Shown in pieces: positions 6,404 to 7,083 of a stretch of DNA of 7,083 bases (position 1 is the stretch's first letter; every line of letters begins with the position of its first letter). The stretch spans positions 1 through 7,083 of the forward strand of contig JAGCSP010000058.1 of assembly GCA_017964105.1 (NCBI GenBank), given 5' to 3'. This stretch comes from Clostridia bacterium (GTDB lineage Bacteria; Bacillota; Clostridia; Christensenellales; UBA1242). The position numbers were made by a program, and so were the translations under genes. The notes under the pieces are model-generated. The model was not told the DNA's origin. It saw only the letters and a list, made by a program, of their open reading frames with translations, and made no database searches.

Positions 6404-6405
6404 AA

Positions 6406-7083
6406 TTACCCTCTCTTTACAACCTTACTTACGTGTGAATGTATGTTGCCATCTTTTAATTGAACTTGTATTTCATCATTTACGTTTACATCATTAATTG
6501 ATGTTATTGCTTGATTATTAAATACAACTTTTGCAAAGCCCTTATTCAATATATATTCAGGGTTTAATTTTGCAAGTGTATTATTTAACAACTCAACCTT
6601 GTTTTCGTAATTTACAAATAGTTTTTGAACGTTATTAGTAAAACTATTTAACATCAAATCAACTTGTTTAGCATTTTTATCGATAATCTTTGATGTGTTT
6701 ACACTCATTGAATAACAATCTTTTTCTATCACATTAGCAAAGTATTTTACTTTGTTGTCCATATATGTTGTTATTCTTTGCAAATAAGTCATGATATTTG
6801 TAATTTGTGCTCGCTTATCCCATGCAACCAATTCAGCAGCAGCACTAGGTGTTGGTGCACGCAAATCGCTAACAAAATCTATAATTGTAAAATCTGTTTC
6901 GTGACCAACAGCAGACACCAATGGTTTTTTACATCTATATGTTGCCTCTGCAACTTCTAATGTGTTAAACGGCTCCAAATCTTCTAAACTGCCGCCACCA
7001 CGTGCAACTATAACCACGTCTACTTTGTCATACTCGCTAAAAAAGTCAATACCATGTGCTATCTCAATTTCTGCCCCTACACC
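6406..7083 (-). CDS. xseA: Exodeoxyribonuclease VII large subunit, C-terminal part (5' end outside window)
   Basis: XseA is the catalytic subunit of exonuclease VII. The reading frame stays open to the window edge, giving 225 visible residues out of about 450 expected. The N-terminal OB-fold and the start of the catalytic domain are therefore outside, and the GTG at 7017 is an internal codon. Visible family motifs, numbered from the edge, are VARGGGSLEDL (26-36), VSAVGHETDFTI (56-67) and DLRAPTPSAAAEL (73-85). These are followed by a long helical region that fits the coiled-coil arm binding XseB, and by the C-terminal LNPEYILNKGFAKV segment. The gene heads an operon-like series with xseB and proS. 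No defect is visible. Confidence 0.96.
   Translation of the reverse strand, partial: GVGAEIEIAHGIDFFSEYDKVDVVIVARGGGSLEDLEPFNTLEVAEATYRCKKPLVSAVGHETDFTIIDFVSDLRAPTPSAAAELVAWDKRAQITNIMTYLQRITTYMDNKVKYFANVIEKDCYSMSVNTSKIIDKNAKQVDLMLNSFTNNVQKLFVNYENKVELLNNTLAKLNPEYILNKGFAKVVFNNQAITSINDVNVNDEIQVQLKDGNIHSHVSKVVKRG

Noticed and set aside
6406..7017. Separate shortened xseA starting at the GTG at 7017
   Set aside because: The frame is open with XseA-like sequence through all 22 codons upstream to the window edge, so the GTG is internal.

Overview
The window is strongly AT-rich and every gene reads leftward (minus strand). The order, in transcription direction, is xseA (3' part), xseB, proS, argR, recN, spoIVB and a spo0A-like gene cut off by the left edge. 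The series argR/ahrC-recN-spoIVB-spo0A is the classic conserved block of endospore-forming Firmicutes (Bacillota). Its presence, the SpoIVB protease itself, Gram-positive-style ribosome binding sites and the low GC content point to a spore-forming or recently spore-forming member of the Clostridia or a related uncultured lineage. I cannot name a species.

Right side (7083 to about 4398): exonuclease VII large and small subunits and prolyl-tRNA synthetase are packed with gaps of 2 and 5 bases. They end at a clear rho-independent terminator. Their promoter lies outside the window. Middle (about 4290 to 3685): argR is a single-gene unit with a near-consensus sigma-A promoter, ARG-box-like sites over and upstream of its -35, and a perfect 13-bp terminator stem right behind its stop codon. 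Left (3682 to 1): a promoter sits just past that terminator and reads into recN, then spoIVB after 40 bases. No terminator is visible before the spo0A-like gene, which has its own extended -10 promoter preceded by repeated GTAC-centred inverted repeats.

The roles are DNA repair (XseA/XseB, RecN), translation (ProS), arginine-responsive regulation (ArgR) and sporulation control (SpoIVB, Spo0A). The most unusual item is the spo0A-like gene. Its C-terminal DNA-binding domain aligns without gaps to Spo0A as far as it is visible, but the N-terminal receiver domain has lost the phosphoacceptor aspartate, the acidic pair, the conserved Thr/Ser and the conserved Lys. If this is the organism's only Spo0A, entry into sporulation cannot be controlled by the usual aspartyl phosphorylation. 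The GTAC repeats at its promoter then become a candidate alternative control point.
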